Positions 50,905 through 61,907 of a stretch of DNA of 64,000 nt are shown here, in pieces. Positions within the stretch are counted from its first letter, which is position 1, and the number at the start of each line of letters is the position of its first letter. The notes below the pieces were generated by a model. It made no database searches and had not been told where the DNA came from. It saw nothing but the letters and a program-made list of their open reading frames with translations. The position numbers and the translations under genes were made by a program. The stretch is taken from positions 558,001 through 622,000 of the forward strand of contig NW_020825324.1 in assembly GCF_003286085.1 (NCBI RefSeq). The letters are read 5' to 3'. The stretch comes from Drosophila persimilis (Eukaryota > Arthropoda > Insecta > Diptera > Drosophilidae).

Positions 50905-51490
50905 TTGGCACGCCCAGATCGGTTTGCAAATAGCGGAGAAAACTAAATATTTGTATTGGGGAAATAGTCCTTGATCCTTGATAAGGACTCCATTAAATCA
51001 GGGACATTTTGTCGATCACAGGAAGCCATCGCACGCCCAGATCGGCCCACAAATAGCCGAGCAAATAAAATATGTTTTTTTTTGGTTGTTGGAGTCCTTA
51101 CAGAAGGATCAAGGACATTTTTCTGATCACCGGGGAGCCATCGCTCGTCCCGCTCGGGCCACAAGTAAGAGAGAAAACAAGAAATATATGTTTTAAGAAA
51201 ATATCCTTGACCCTTGGTCCTTGATACGGATTGCATTAAATTAGGAACATTAATGCAATCACAGGAAGACGTCGCAAGCTACGATCGGGATACAAATAGG
51301 GGAGAAAACAAGATAGATTTGTCTGGAGAAAATATCCTTGAACCTTGGTCCTTGATACGAATTGCATTAAATTAGGAACATTAATGCAATCACAGGAAGA
51401 CGTCGCAAGCTACGATCGGGATACAAATAGGGGAGAAAACAAGATAGATTTGTCTGGAGAAAATATCCTTGATCCTTGGTCCTTGATACG
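50905..51490 (+). repeat. Degenerate ~120 bp tandem repeat
   Basis: The motif gatcgg (or gctcgg) preceding 'acaaatag/acaagtaag' recurs at about 50,917, 51,040, 51,152, 51,283 and 51,414, spacings 112-131 bp. Units share a 'tccttgatccttg' segment and 'atcacaggaag'. The first part belongs to the inverted-repeat arm; the last two units lie in the spacer and are almost identical to each other. It is unrelated by eye to the 319 bp satellite. Confidence 0.85.
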
Positions 51491-51824
51491 GATTGCATTA
51501 AAAAGTTTTTTTTTTAATTTTTAAATTTTTTTCCGTTTTCTAACCCCCAACAGCATGCAACATTTTCGTATGGCCGAGTTAAAAAATGTTGCATACTTTT
51601 GGGTCGGGCATTTTATTTTTAAGACGCGACCTTCTGCTGATTTCTGTTCGCCTGGTATTTCAGATCACAAATTCTCGTTTTTGGCCTTTTGAAAGTTGTT
51701 GTTGTACAACAACAAAAATTTTCTATGCAACAACTGTTTTAGTTTACTCCGTTATTTGTGGCCCGATCTAGGCGTGCGACAGCACCCTGTGCTCATAATA
51801 GCTTCCTTGATCCAATGCATTCCT
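51227..51824. other. Spacer (loop) between inverted-repeat arms
   Basis: 598 bp. Left part: two near-identical units of the ~120 bp repeat. Middle: T-rich run 51,505-51,535. Then a 12 bp stem (51,555-51,566 with 51,583-51,594) and a perfect 20 bp palindrome centred at 51,705/51,706. Right part: a diverged inverted ~120 bp unit (gcccgatctaggcgtgcga). No coding frame. Confidence 0.8.
51696..51715. repeat. Perfect 20 bp palindrome in the hairpin spacer
   Basis: TTGTTGTTGT followed by its reverse complement ACAACAACAA, with no spacer. It lies asymmetrically in the loop, so it is not the axis of the large inverted repeat (51,525.5). Confidence 0.9.
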
Positions 51825-52198
51825 TATCAAGGACCAAGGGTCAAGGATATTTTCTTAAAACATATATTTCTTGTTTTCTCTCTTACTTGTGGCCCGAGCG
51901 GGACGAGCGATGGCTCCCCGGTGATCAGAAAAATGTCCTTGATCCTTCTGTAAGGACTCCAACAACCAAAAAAAAACATATTTTATTTGCTCGGCTATTT
52001 GTGGGCCGATCTGGGCGTGCGATGGCTTCCTGTGATCGACAAAATGTCCCTGATTTAATGGAGTCCTTATCAAGGATCAAGGACTATTTCCCCAATACAA
52101 ATATTTAGTTTTCTCCGCTATTTGCAAACCGATCTGGGCGTGCCAAGCCTTTTTGTAATCCCCCATACAGGATACAGCAAGGATGATTTTTCAATATT

Positions 52199-52204
52199 TT
52201 TATT
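52199..52204 (-). terminator. Poly(A) signal of the captured gene end, right copy
   Basis: Mirror of the signal at 50,847-50,852. A transcript reading through the left arm would meet the left signal before the hairpin loop, so hairpin formation needs read-through or transcription from the other side. Confidence 0.6.
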
Positions 52205-52323
52205 CATCGAAACTTAGCTTAGGATAAACAAATAAACAAGTGAAAACATTTGTATCTACTTTCTAAATGAATTCACGCGTACATCCTTAAACCTAACAGC
52301 AACGAGATCTATGTATCTAGAGT

Positions 52324-52783
52324 CTAGTAGCCCTCGTAGCTCCTCTCCTGGTTGCCATAGTCAAACTCCTTGTTGTCGATGCCCAGTTCGAATGATGCCG
52401 ATGGTTAGTAAGGTGCAGATCTTGCAAGGGATGCGCTTCTGTCCTGCTGCGATACGATTCTCTCTGTCTGGGATAGGACTCCGTTTGTCTCGAACACGCT
52501 TCGGTGCTTGGATGGGTCTCCGTCTGGCGGAGGGGAAATCGGATTCGACTCGGCTTGTGGCAAAATGTTGGGTACATAAGTGCTCTGTGAAAGAAAATAT
52601 ATTTGAATATGTCCACAATTATATACTGATTCACTTACGCGTTTTGAAGCTGTAGCCCATCCTGGCATCCAGAAAGTTGGCAGATTTCGCCTCGTGCAGC
52701 TCTGCTCGCGCTAGGATGCAAGGACCATTGCTGCTCAGATCTTTATCTATAAACTCTAAGTGGGTAACATCGATTGCGTTGAC
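52324..52783 (-). pseudogene. Captured gene 3' end, right (inverted) copy
   Basis: Mirror image of 50,268-50,727: exon 52,639-52,783, intron 52,585-52,638, last exon 52,324-52,584. All segments I compared are identical, including the splice sites and the shared internal stop. The decay therefore predates the inverted duplication, or gene conversion keeps the arms alike. Confidence 0.65.
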
Positions 52784-55700
52784 CTGCGTGGGTCCTTCTT
52801 CGATCTGGCCCTATTTGTCTGAGATATAGCCTTCCGAAGACTGGGATTGGCGTATCTGTAGAATACTGGTTTCTTCTGTACGCCATATCTCTGCAATGCG
52901 GCAGCCGATCTTGGCGCGGCATGTCTCTCCATGATCGGGAGAGTCCTGCCAATCGACTGTCATCGGAAAAGAGGACATCCATATTTTCGCGATTTTCGCA
53001 AAAAATCATGATGTAACCATCATTAAATTTTCAAAAAATCGGCCTCATTTTCGTAGTCGAGATTTTGATGCCAGTCGACAGTCTGGACCCTCACGATCCT
53101 GGTAGTGTGGGTCCTTCTTCGATCTGGCCCTATTTGTCTGAGATATAGCCTTCCGAAGGCTGGGATTGGCGTATCTGTAGAATACTGGTTTCTTCTGTAC
53201 GCCATATCTCTGCAATGCGGCAGCCGCTCTTGTCGCGGCATGTCTCTCCATGATCGGGAGGATCCTGCCAATCGACTGTTTTCGGAAAAAAGGACACCCA
53301 GTCGACAGTCTGGACCCCCACGATCCTAGAAGAGCGGGTCCTTCTTCGATCTGGCCCTATTTGTCTGAGATATAGCCTTCCGAAGACTGGGATTGGCGTA
53401 TCTGTAGAATACTGGTTTATTCTGTACGCCATATCTCTGCAATGCGGCAGCCGATCTTGGCGCGGCATGTCTCTCCATGATCGGGAGGATCCTGCCAATC
53501 GACTGTCATCGGAAAAGAGGACATCCATATTTTCGCGATTTTCGCAAAAAATCATGATGTAACCATCATTAAATTTTCAAAAAATCGGCCTCATTTTCGT
53601 AGTCGAGATTTTGATGCCAGTTGACAGTCTGGACCCTCACGATCCTGGTAGTGTGGGTCCTTCTTCGATCTGGCCCTATTTGTCTGAGATATAGCCTTCC
53701 GAAGGCTGGGATTGGCGTATCTGTAGAATACTGGTTTCTTCTGTACGCCATATCTCTGCAATGCGGCAGCCGATCTTGGCGCGGCATGTCTCTCCGTGAT
53801 CGGGAGAGTCCTGCCAATCGACTGTCATCGGAAAAAAGGACACCCAGTCGACAGTCTGGACCCCCACGATCCTAGAAGAGCGGGTCCTTCTTCGATCTGG
53901 CCCTATTTGTCTGAGATATAGCCTTCCGAAGACTGGGATTGGCGTATCTGTAGAATACTGGTTTATTCTGTACGCCATATCTCTGCAATGCGGCAGCCGA
54001 TCTTGGCGCGGCATGTCTCTCCATGATCGGGAGAGTCCTGCCAATCGACTGTTTTCGGAAAAAAGGACACCCAGTCGACAGTCTGGACCCCCACGATCCT
54101 AGAAGAGCGGGTCCTTCTTCGATCTGGCCCTATTTGTCTGAGATATAGCCTTCCGAAGACTGGGATTGGCGTATCTGTAGAATACTGGTTTATTCTGTAC
54201 GCCATATCTCTGCAATGCGGCAGCCGATCTTGGCGCGGCATGTCTCTCCATGATCGGGAGGATCCTGCCAATCGACTGTCATCGGAAAAGAGGACATCCA
54301 TATTTTCGCGATTTTCGCAAAAAATCATGATGTAACCATCATTAAATTTTCAAAAAATCGGCCTCATTTTCGTAGTCGAGATTTTGATGCCAGTCGACAG
54401 TCTGGACCCTCACGATCCTGGTAGTGTGGGTCCTTCTTCGATCTGGCCCTATTTGTCTGAGATATAGCCTTCCGAAGGCTGGGATTGGCGTATCTGTAGA
54501 ATACTGGTTTCTTCTGTACGCCATATCTCTGCAATGCGGCAGTCGATCTTGTCGCGGCATGTCTCTTAGTGATCGGGAGAGTCCTGCCAATCGACTGTCA
54601 TCGGAAAAAAGGACACCCAGTCGACAGTCTGGACCCCCACGATCCTAGAAGAGCGGGTCCTTCTTCGATCTGGCCCTATTTGTCTGAGATATAGCCTTCC
54701 GAAGACTGGGATTGGCGTATCTGTAGAATACTGGTTTATTCTGTACGCCATATCTCTGCAATGCGGCAGCCGATCTTGGCGCGGCATGTCTCTCCATGAT
54801 CGGGAGGATCCTGCCAATCGACTGTCATCGGAAAAGAGGACATCCATATTTTCGCGATTTTCGCAAAAAATCATGATGTAACCATCATTAAATTTTCAAA
54901 AAATCGGCCTCATTTTCGTAGTCGAGATTATGATGCCAGTCGACAGTCTGGACCCTCACGATCCTGGTAGTGTGGGTCCTTCTTCGATCTGGCCCTATTT
55001 GTCTGAGATATAGCCTTCCGAAGACTGGGATTGGCGTATCTGTAGAATACTGGTTTCTTCTGTACGCCATATCTCTGCAATGCGGCAGTCGATCTTGTCG
55101 CGGCATGTCTCTCCGTGATCGGGAGAGTCCTGCCAATCGACTGTCATCGGAAAAGAGGACATCCATATTTTCGCGATTTTCGCAAAAAATCATGATGTAA
55201 CCATCATTAAATTTTCAAAAAATCGGCCTCATTTTCGTAGTCGAGATTTTGATGCCAGTCGACAGTCTGGACCCTCACGATCCTGGTAGTGTGGGTCCTT
55301 CTTCGATCTGGCCCTATTTGTCTGAGATATAGCCTTCCGAAGACTGGGATTGGCGTATCTGTAGAATACTGGTTTATTCTGTACGCCATATCTCTGCAAT
55401 GCGGCAGCCGATCTTGGCGCGGCATGTCTCTTAGTGATCGGGAGAGTCCTGCCAATCGACTGTCATCGGAAAAGAGGACATCCATATTTTCGCGATTTTC
55501 GCAAAAAATCATGATGTAACCATCATTAAATTTTCAAAAAATCGGCCTCATTTTCGTAGTCGAGATTTTGATGCCAGTCGACAGTCTGGACCCTCACGAT
55601 CCTGGTAGTGTGGGTCCTTCTTCGATCTGGCCCTATTTGTCTGAGATATAGCCTTCCGAAGGCTGGGATTGGCGTATCTGTAGAATACTGGTTTCTTCTG

Positions 55701-58700
55701 TACGCCATATCTCTGCAATGCGGCAGTCGATCTTGTCGCGGCATGTCTCTTAGTGATCGGGAGAGTCCTGCCAATCGACTGTCATCGGAAAAAAGGACAC
55801 CCAGTCGACAGTCTGGACCCCCACGATCCTAGAAGAGCGGGTCCTTCTTCGATCTGGCCCTATTTGTCTGAGATATAGCCTTCCGAAGACTGGGATTGGA
55901 GTATCTGTAGAATACTGGTTTATTCTGTACGCCATATCTCTGCAATGCGGCAGCCGATCTTGGCGCGGCATGTCTCTCCATGATCGGGAGGATCCTGCCA
56001 ATCGACTGTCATCGGAAAAGAGGACATCCATATTTTCGCGATTTTCGCAAAAAATCATGATGGTTACATCATTAAATTTTCAAAAAATCGGCCTCATTTT
56101 CGTAGTCGAGATTTTGATGCCAGTTGACAGTCTGGACCCTCACGATCCTGGTAGTGTGGGTCCTTCTTCGATCTGGCCCTATTTGTCTGAGATATAGCCT
56201 TCCGAAGACTGGGATTGGCGTATCTGTAGAATACTGGTTTCTTCTGTACGCCATATCTCTGCAATGCGGCAGTCGATCTTGGCGCGGCATGTCTCTCCGT
56301 GATCGGGAGGATCCTGCCAATCGACTGTCATCGGAAAAGAGGACATCCATATTTTCGCGATTTTCGCAAAAAATCATGATGTAACCATCATTAAATTTTC
56401 AAAAAATCGGCCTCATTTTCGTAGTCGAGATTTTGATGCCAGTCGACAGTCTGGACCCTCACGATCCTGGTAGTGTGGGTCCGTCTTCGATATGGCCCTA
56501 TTTGTCTGAGATATAGCCTTCCGAAGGCTGGGATTGGCGTATCTGTAGAATACTGGTTTCTTCTGTACGCCATATCTCTGCAATGCGGCAGTCGATCTTG
56601 GCGCGGCATGTCTCTCCGTGATCGGGAGGATCCTGCCAATCGACTGTCATCGGAAAAGAGGACATCCATATTTTCGCGATTTTCGCAAAAAATCATGATG
56701 TAACCATCATTAAATTTTCAAAAAATCGGCCTCATTTTCGTAGTCGAGATTTTGATGCCAGTCGACAGTCTGGACCCTCACGATCCTGGTAGTGTGGGTC
56801 CTTCTTCGATCTGGCCCTATTTGTCTGAGATATAGCCTTCCGAAGGCTGGGATTGGCGTATCTGTAGAATACTGGTTTCTTCTGTACGCCATATCTCTGC
56901 AATGCGGCAGTCGATCTTGTCGCGGCATGTCTCTTAGTGATCGGGAGAGTCCTGCCCAGTCCACAGTCTGGACCCCCACGATCCTAGAAGAGCGGGTCCT
57001 TCTTCGATCTGGCCCTATTTGTCTGAGATATAGCCTTCCGAAGACTGGGATTGGCGTATCTGTAGAATACTGGTTTATTCTGTACGCCATATCTCTGCAA
57101 TGCGGCAGCCGATCTTGGCGCGGCATGTCTCTCCATGATCGGGAGGATCCTGCCAATCGACTGTCATCGGAAAAGATAACCATCATTAAATTTTCAAAAA
57201 ATCGGCCTCATTTTCGTAGTCGAGATTTTGATGCCAGTCGACAGTCTGGACCCTCACGATCCTGGTAGTGTGGGTCCTTCTTCGATCTGGCCCTATTTGT
57301 CTGAGATATAGCCTTCCGAAGGCTGGGATTGGCGTATCTGTAGAATACTGGTTTCTTCTGTACGCCATATCTCTGCAATGCGGCAGTCGATCTTGTCGCG
57401 GCATGTCTCTTAGTGATCGGGAGAGTCCTGCCAATCGACTGTCATCGGAAAAAAGGACACCCAGTCGACAGTCTGGACCCCCACGATCCTAGAAGAGCGG
57501 GTCCTTCTTCGATCTGGCCCTATTTGTCTGAGATATAGCCTTCCGAAGGCTGGGATTGGCGTATCTGTAGAATACTGGTTTCTTCTGTACGCCATATCTC
57601 TGCAATGCGGCAGCCGATCTTGGCGCGGCATGTCTCTCCATGATCGGGAGGATCCTGCCAATCGACTGTCATCGGAAAAGAGGACATCCACATTTTCGCG
57701 ATTTTCGCAAAAAATCATGATGTAACCATCATTAAATTTTCAAAAAATCGGCCTCATTTTCGTAGTCGAGATTTTGATGCCAGTTGACAGTCTGGACCCT
57801 CACGATCCTGGTAGTGTGGATCCTTCTTCGATCTGGCCCTATTTGTCTGAGATATAGCCTTCCGAAGGCTGGGATTGGCGTATCTGTAGAATACTGGTTT
57901 CTTCTGTACGCCATATCTCTGCAATGCGGCAGCCGATCTTGTCGCGGCATGTCTCTCCGTGATCGGGAGAGTCCTGCCAATCGACTGTCATCGGAAAAGA
58001 GGACATCCATATTTTCGCGATTTTCGCAAAAAATCATGATGTAACCATCATTAAATTTTCAAAAAATCGGCCTCATTTTCGTAGTCGAGATTTTGATGCC
58101 AGTTGACAGTCTGGACCCTCACGATCCTGGTAGTGTGGGTCCTTCTTCGATCTGGCCCTATTTGTCTGAGATATAGCCTTCCGAAGACTGGGATTGGCGT
58201 ATCTGTAGAATACTGGTTTCTTCAGTGCGCTATATCTCTGCAATTCGGCAGCCGCTCTTGTCGCGGCATGTCTCTCCGTGATCGGGAGAGTCCTGCCAAT
58301 CGACTGTCATCGGAAAAAAGGACACCCAGTCGACAGTCTGGACCCCCACGATCCTAGAAGAGCGGGTCCTTCTTCGATCTGGCCCTATTTGTCTGAGATA
58401 TAGCCTTCCGAAGACTGGGATTGGCGTATCTGTAGAATACTGGTTTATTCTGTACGCCATATCTCTGCAATGCGGCAGCCGATCTTGTCGCGGCATGTCT
58501 CTCCGTGATCGGGAGAGTCCTGCCAATCGACTGTCATCGGAAAAGAGGACATCCATATTTTCGCGATTTTCGCAAAAAATCATGATGTAACCATCATTCA
58601 ATTTTCAAAAAATCGGCCTCATTTTCGTAGTCGAGATTTTGATGCCAGTTGACAGTCTGGACCCTCACGATCCTGGTAGTGTGGGTCCTTCTTCGATCTG

Positions 58701-61120
58701 GCCCTATTTGTCTGAGATATAGCCTTCCGAAGACTGGGATTGGCGTATCTGTAGAATACTGGTTTCTTCTGTACGCCATATCTCTGCAATGCGGCAGCCG
58801 ATCTTGTCGCGGCATGTCTCTCCGTGATCGGGAGAGTCCTGCCAATCGACTGTCATCGGAAAAGAGGACATCCATATTTTCGCGATTTTCGCAAAAAATC
58901 ATGATGTAACCATCATTAAATTTTCAAAAAATCGGCCTCATTTTCGTAGTCGAGATTTTGATGCCAGTTGACAGTCTGGACCCTCACGATCCTGGTAGTG
59001 TGGATCCTTCTTCGATCTGGCCCTATTTGTCTGAGATATAGCCTTCCGAAGGCTGGGATTGGCGTATCTGTAGAATACTGGTTTCTTCTGTACGCCATAT
59101 CTCTGCAATGCGGCAGCCGATCTTGTCGCGGCATGTCTCTCCGTGATCGGGAGAGTCCTGCCAATCGACTGTCATCGGAAAAGAGGACATCCATATTTTC
59201 GCGATTTTCGCAAAAAATCATGATGTAACCATCATTAAATTTTCAAAAAATCGGCCTCATTTTCGTAGTCGAGATTTTGATGCCAGTTGACAGTCTGGAC
59301 CCTCACGATCCTGGTAGTGTGGGTCCTTCTTCGATCTGGCCCTATTTGTCTGAGATATAGCCTTCCGAAGACTGGGATTGGCGTATCTGTAGAATACTGG
59401 TTTCTTCAGTGCGCTATATCTCTGCAATTCGGCAGCCGCTCTTGTCGCGGCATGTCTCTTAGTGATCGGGAGAGTCCTGCCAATCGACTGTCATCGGAAA
59501 AAAGGACACCCAGTCGACAGTCTGGACCCCCACGATCCTAGAAGAGCGGGTCCTTCTTCGATCTGGCCCTATTTGTCTGAGATATAGCCTTCCGAAGGCT
59601 GGGATTGGCGTATCTGTAGAATACTGGTTTCTTCTGTACGCCATATCTCTGCAATGCGGCAGCCGATCTTGGCGCGGCATGTCTCTCCATGATCGGGAGG
59701 ATCCTGCCAATCGACTGTCATCGGAAAAGAGGACATCCACATTTTCGCGATTTTCGCAAAAAATCATGATGTAACCATCATTAAATTTTCAAAAAATCGG
59801 CCTCATTTTCGTAGTCGAGATTTTGATGCCAGTTGACAGTCTGGACCCTCACGATCCTGGTAGTGTGGGTCCTTCTTCGATCTGGCCCTATTTGTCTGAG
59901 ATATAGCCTTCCGAAGACTGGGATTGGCGTATCTGTAGAATACTGGTTTCTTCAGTGCGCTATATCTCTGCAATTCGGCAGCCGCTCTTGTCGCGGCATG
60001 TCTCTTAGTGATCGGGAGAGTCCTGCCAATCGACTGTCATCGGAAAAAAGGACACCCAGTCGACAGTCTGGACCCCCACGATCCTAGAAGAGCGGGTCCT
60101 TCTTCGATCTGGCCCTATTTGTCTGAGATATAGCCTTCCGAAGGCTGGGATTGGCGTATCTGTAGAATACTGGTTTCTTCTGTACGCCATATCTCTGCAA
60201 TGCGGCAGCCGATCTTGTCGCGGCATGTCTCTCCGTGATCGGGAGAGTCCTGCCAATCGACTGTCATCGGAAAAGAGGACATCCATATTTTCGCGATTTT
60301 CGCAAAAAATCATGATGTAACCATCATTAAATGTTCAAAAAATCGGCCTCATTTTCGTAGTCGAGATTTTGATGCCAGTTGACAGTCTGGACCCTCACGA
60401 TCCTGGTAGTGTGGGTCCTTCTTCGATCTGGCCCTATTTGTCTGAGATATAGCCTTCCGAAGGCTGGGATTGGCGTATCTGTAGAATACTGGTTTCTTCT
60501 GTACGCCATATCTCTGCAATGCGGCAGTCGATCTTGTCGCGGCATGTCTCTTAGTGATCGGGAGAGTCCTGCCAATCGACTGTCATCGGAAAAAAGGACA
60601 CCCAGTCGACAGTCTGGACCCCCACGATCCTAGAAGAGCGGGTCCTTCTTCGATCTGGCCCTATTTGTCTGAGATATAGCCTTCCGAAGACTGGGATTGG
60701 CGTATCTGTAGAATACTGGTTTATTCTGTACGCCATATCTCTGCAATGCGGCAGCCGATCTTGGCGTGGCATGTCTCTCCATGATCGGGAGGATCCTGCC
60801 AATCGACTGTCATCGGAAAAGAGGACATCCATATTTTCGCGATTTTCGCAAAAAATCATGATGTAACCATCATTAAATTTTCAAAAAATCGGCCTCATTT
60901 TCGTAGTCGAGATTTTGATGCCAGTTGACAGTCTGGACCCTCACGATCCTGGTAGAGTGGGTCCTTCTTCGATCTGGCCCTATTTGTCTGAGATATAGCC
61001 TTCCGAAGACTGGGATTGGCGTATCTGTAGAATACTGGTTTCTTCTGTACGCTATATCTCTGCAATACGGCAGTCGATCTTGGCGCGGCAGGTCTTTTCG
61101 TGATCGGCAGAGTCGTGCCA
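52784..61120 (-). repeat. Satellite array, right block (inverted)
   Basis: Thirty copies of 'ccttcttcgatc' (one with a single substitution) from 52,794 to 60,963 give 29 spacings: seventeen of exactly 319 bp, ten of exactly 227 bp, and two deletion variants (198 and 278 bp, near 56.9-57.2 kb). Orientation is opposite to the left block. Long and short monomers are interspersed and make 546 bp long+short higher-order units, most regular at 59.3-60.9 kb. Near-absence of indels suggests recent homogenisation. The last monomer at about 60,900-61,120 is the most diverged, as expected at an array edge. Confidence 0.97.
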
Positions 61121-61227
61121 TCAGAAAAAGGACTCGGAAAACCGAGTGTCAAAATCGAAAAATATGATTTCCGATCATGGGGAGAGAATGATTGGCTAAT
61201 CATTGTCCACTCCACACTCCACGAAAT

Positions 61228-61258
61228 TGATGAATCTTGAAGAATTTCAACACAGCTT
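61228..61258 (+). repeat. 31 bp direct repeat, right border of the composite locus
   Basis: Exact partner of 48,941-48,971. On this side the satellite-related DNA ends just upstream (about 61,120, with a diverged tail to 61,227) and unique DNA follows. Confidence 0.9.
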
Positions 61259-61346
61259 CTGTGAAAGACATCGTGATTTTTTAAGCAAAGATGAAGGATA
61301 GGATGAAGCAACAAGAGTAATTATTAATATTATTATGTAATGGTAT

Positions 61347-61484
61347 CTAATCTGGCGGGGCTTTATAGCCCCTCAAACACTTCGGCTTAAAATCCAGGTA
61401 AGCTAGGTGATCGCCATCACCATCCAGCGGGATTAAGTCAAATTTCTTTCCTTGTTTTGGATCACGATTCTTGTTATACACCCG
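61347..61484 (-). pseudogene. C-terminal exon remnant of an unrecognised protein (45 codons)
   Basis: On the minus strand 45 codons run from an acceptor-like 'catccatag' to TAG at 61,347. They read RVYNKNRDPKQGKKFDLIPL..., with an acidic DGDGDH stretch and a CLRGYKAPPD end. This looks like authentic protein, unlike neighbouring frames. Upstream the same frame meets TAG at 61,485, and only about 90 bp separate it from the UTP11 poly(A) signal, so there is no room for a full gene. It is either the last exon of a gene with distant exons or, more likely, a relic. Family not recognised. Confidence 0.4.
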
Positions 61485-61590
61485 CTATGGATGCAGATGC
61501 ATCCATATAGTGGAATTCGGAGGCAAGAATCCTGTCTATATTCCTCGACCGTTCAGTAATTGGACACGTATGCCAGTAACACTTAATCGC

Positions 61591-61596
61591 TTTATT
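61591..61596 (-). terminator. Utp11: Poly(A) signal of UTP11
   Basis: AATAAA on the minus strand 35 bp beyond the UTP11 stop codon. It implies a very short 3' UTR, as in many fly housekeeping genes. Confidence 0.7.
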
Positions 61597-61630
61597 CAAA
61601 AAAAAAAAAAGAGGAACTTTTGGTAATCCC

Positions 61631-61840
61631 TCACTTTTTGCGCTCATAGCGGAACTCGTAGACCGGTGCCCTGTCCGCTGTGGCGGGCTTCAGCTTTTGT
61701 GGCTTGATGAGACGCGGTTGCTTGAGCTGCTTCTTCAGCAGCAGCTTCTGCTGGACAATGCTCAGCTCCCGTTCGCGCTGCACGCGTTTTTTCAGCTCGT
61801 TGATGCGCTGCTGCTTAGTGCTATTGGGTGCGAGGGGCTC
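61631..61840 (-). CDS. Utp11: UTP11, exon 2 (C-terminal part)
   Basis: 70 codons including TGA, joined in phase 0 to exon 1 across a 67 bp intron (61,841-61,907; donor AAAG|gtaagt, acceptor aacaccag). It encodes a basic helical segment ([20 protein letters not shown]) that aligns by eye with the conserved C-terminal helix of UTP11. A basic YEFRYERKK end follows, comparable to the family's Y/F-x-RRK terminus. Confidence 0.9.
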   Translation of the reverse strand, partial: EPLAPNSTKQQRINELKKRVQRERELSIVQQKLLLKKQLKQPRLIKPQKLKPATADRAPVYEFRYERKK

Positions 61841-61907
61841 CTGGTGTTGGGGTGGAGAGATGGTACATTAGTTTACGTTGGCTACTCAATCGAGGGGGAA
61901 AACTTAC

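Larger units (their letters stand above)
50210..51226 (+). repeat. Inverted repeat, left arm (1,017 bp)
   Basis: Position x pairs with 103,051-x in the right arm with no indel. The blocks I compared base by base (50,281-50,470, 50,741-50,885, 50,900-51,090) and the inner edge match completely. The first mismatches are at 50,209 (outer) and 51,227 (inner). The arm contains the tail of one satellite monomer, a gene 3' end, and part of a degenerate ~120 bp repeat. Confidence 0.95.
51825..52841 (-). repeat. Inverted repeat, right arm (1,017 bp)
   Basis: Reverse complement of 50,210-51,226. A transcript crossing both arms would fold into about a kilobase of uninterrupted duplex. Confidence 0.95.

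Noticed and set aside
50210..52841. Inverted repeat as a pure assembly artefact
   Set aside because: Not excluded, but the arms end in diverging homologous sequence on both sides (satellite outside, ~120 bp repeats inside) and the blocks differ in monomer order, which an artefactual mirror copy would not show.
48978..61120. Regular repeats resembling a CRISPR array
   Set aside because: Whole 227/319 bp monomers repeat without unique spacers, in a eukaryotic genome with spliced genes. This is a satellite.
48978..61120. Relation to the D. melanogaster 1.688 (359 bp) X-linked satellite
   Set aside because: The 92 bp block is A/T-rich with 'tttttgcgaaaatcgc'-like strings reminiscent of it, but I cannot align the monomers and the rest is unrelated by eye.
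60895..61314. 139-codon minus-strand frame over the right array edge
   Set aside because: Lacks an ATG at its start and combines diverged flank with an alternative satellite frame; no promoter or conserved domain.
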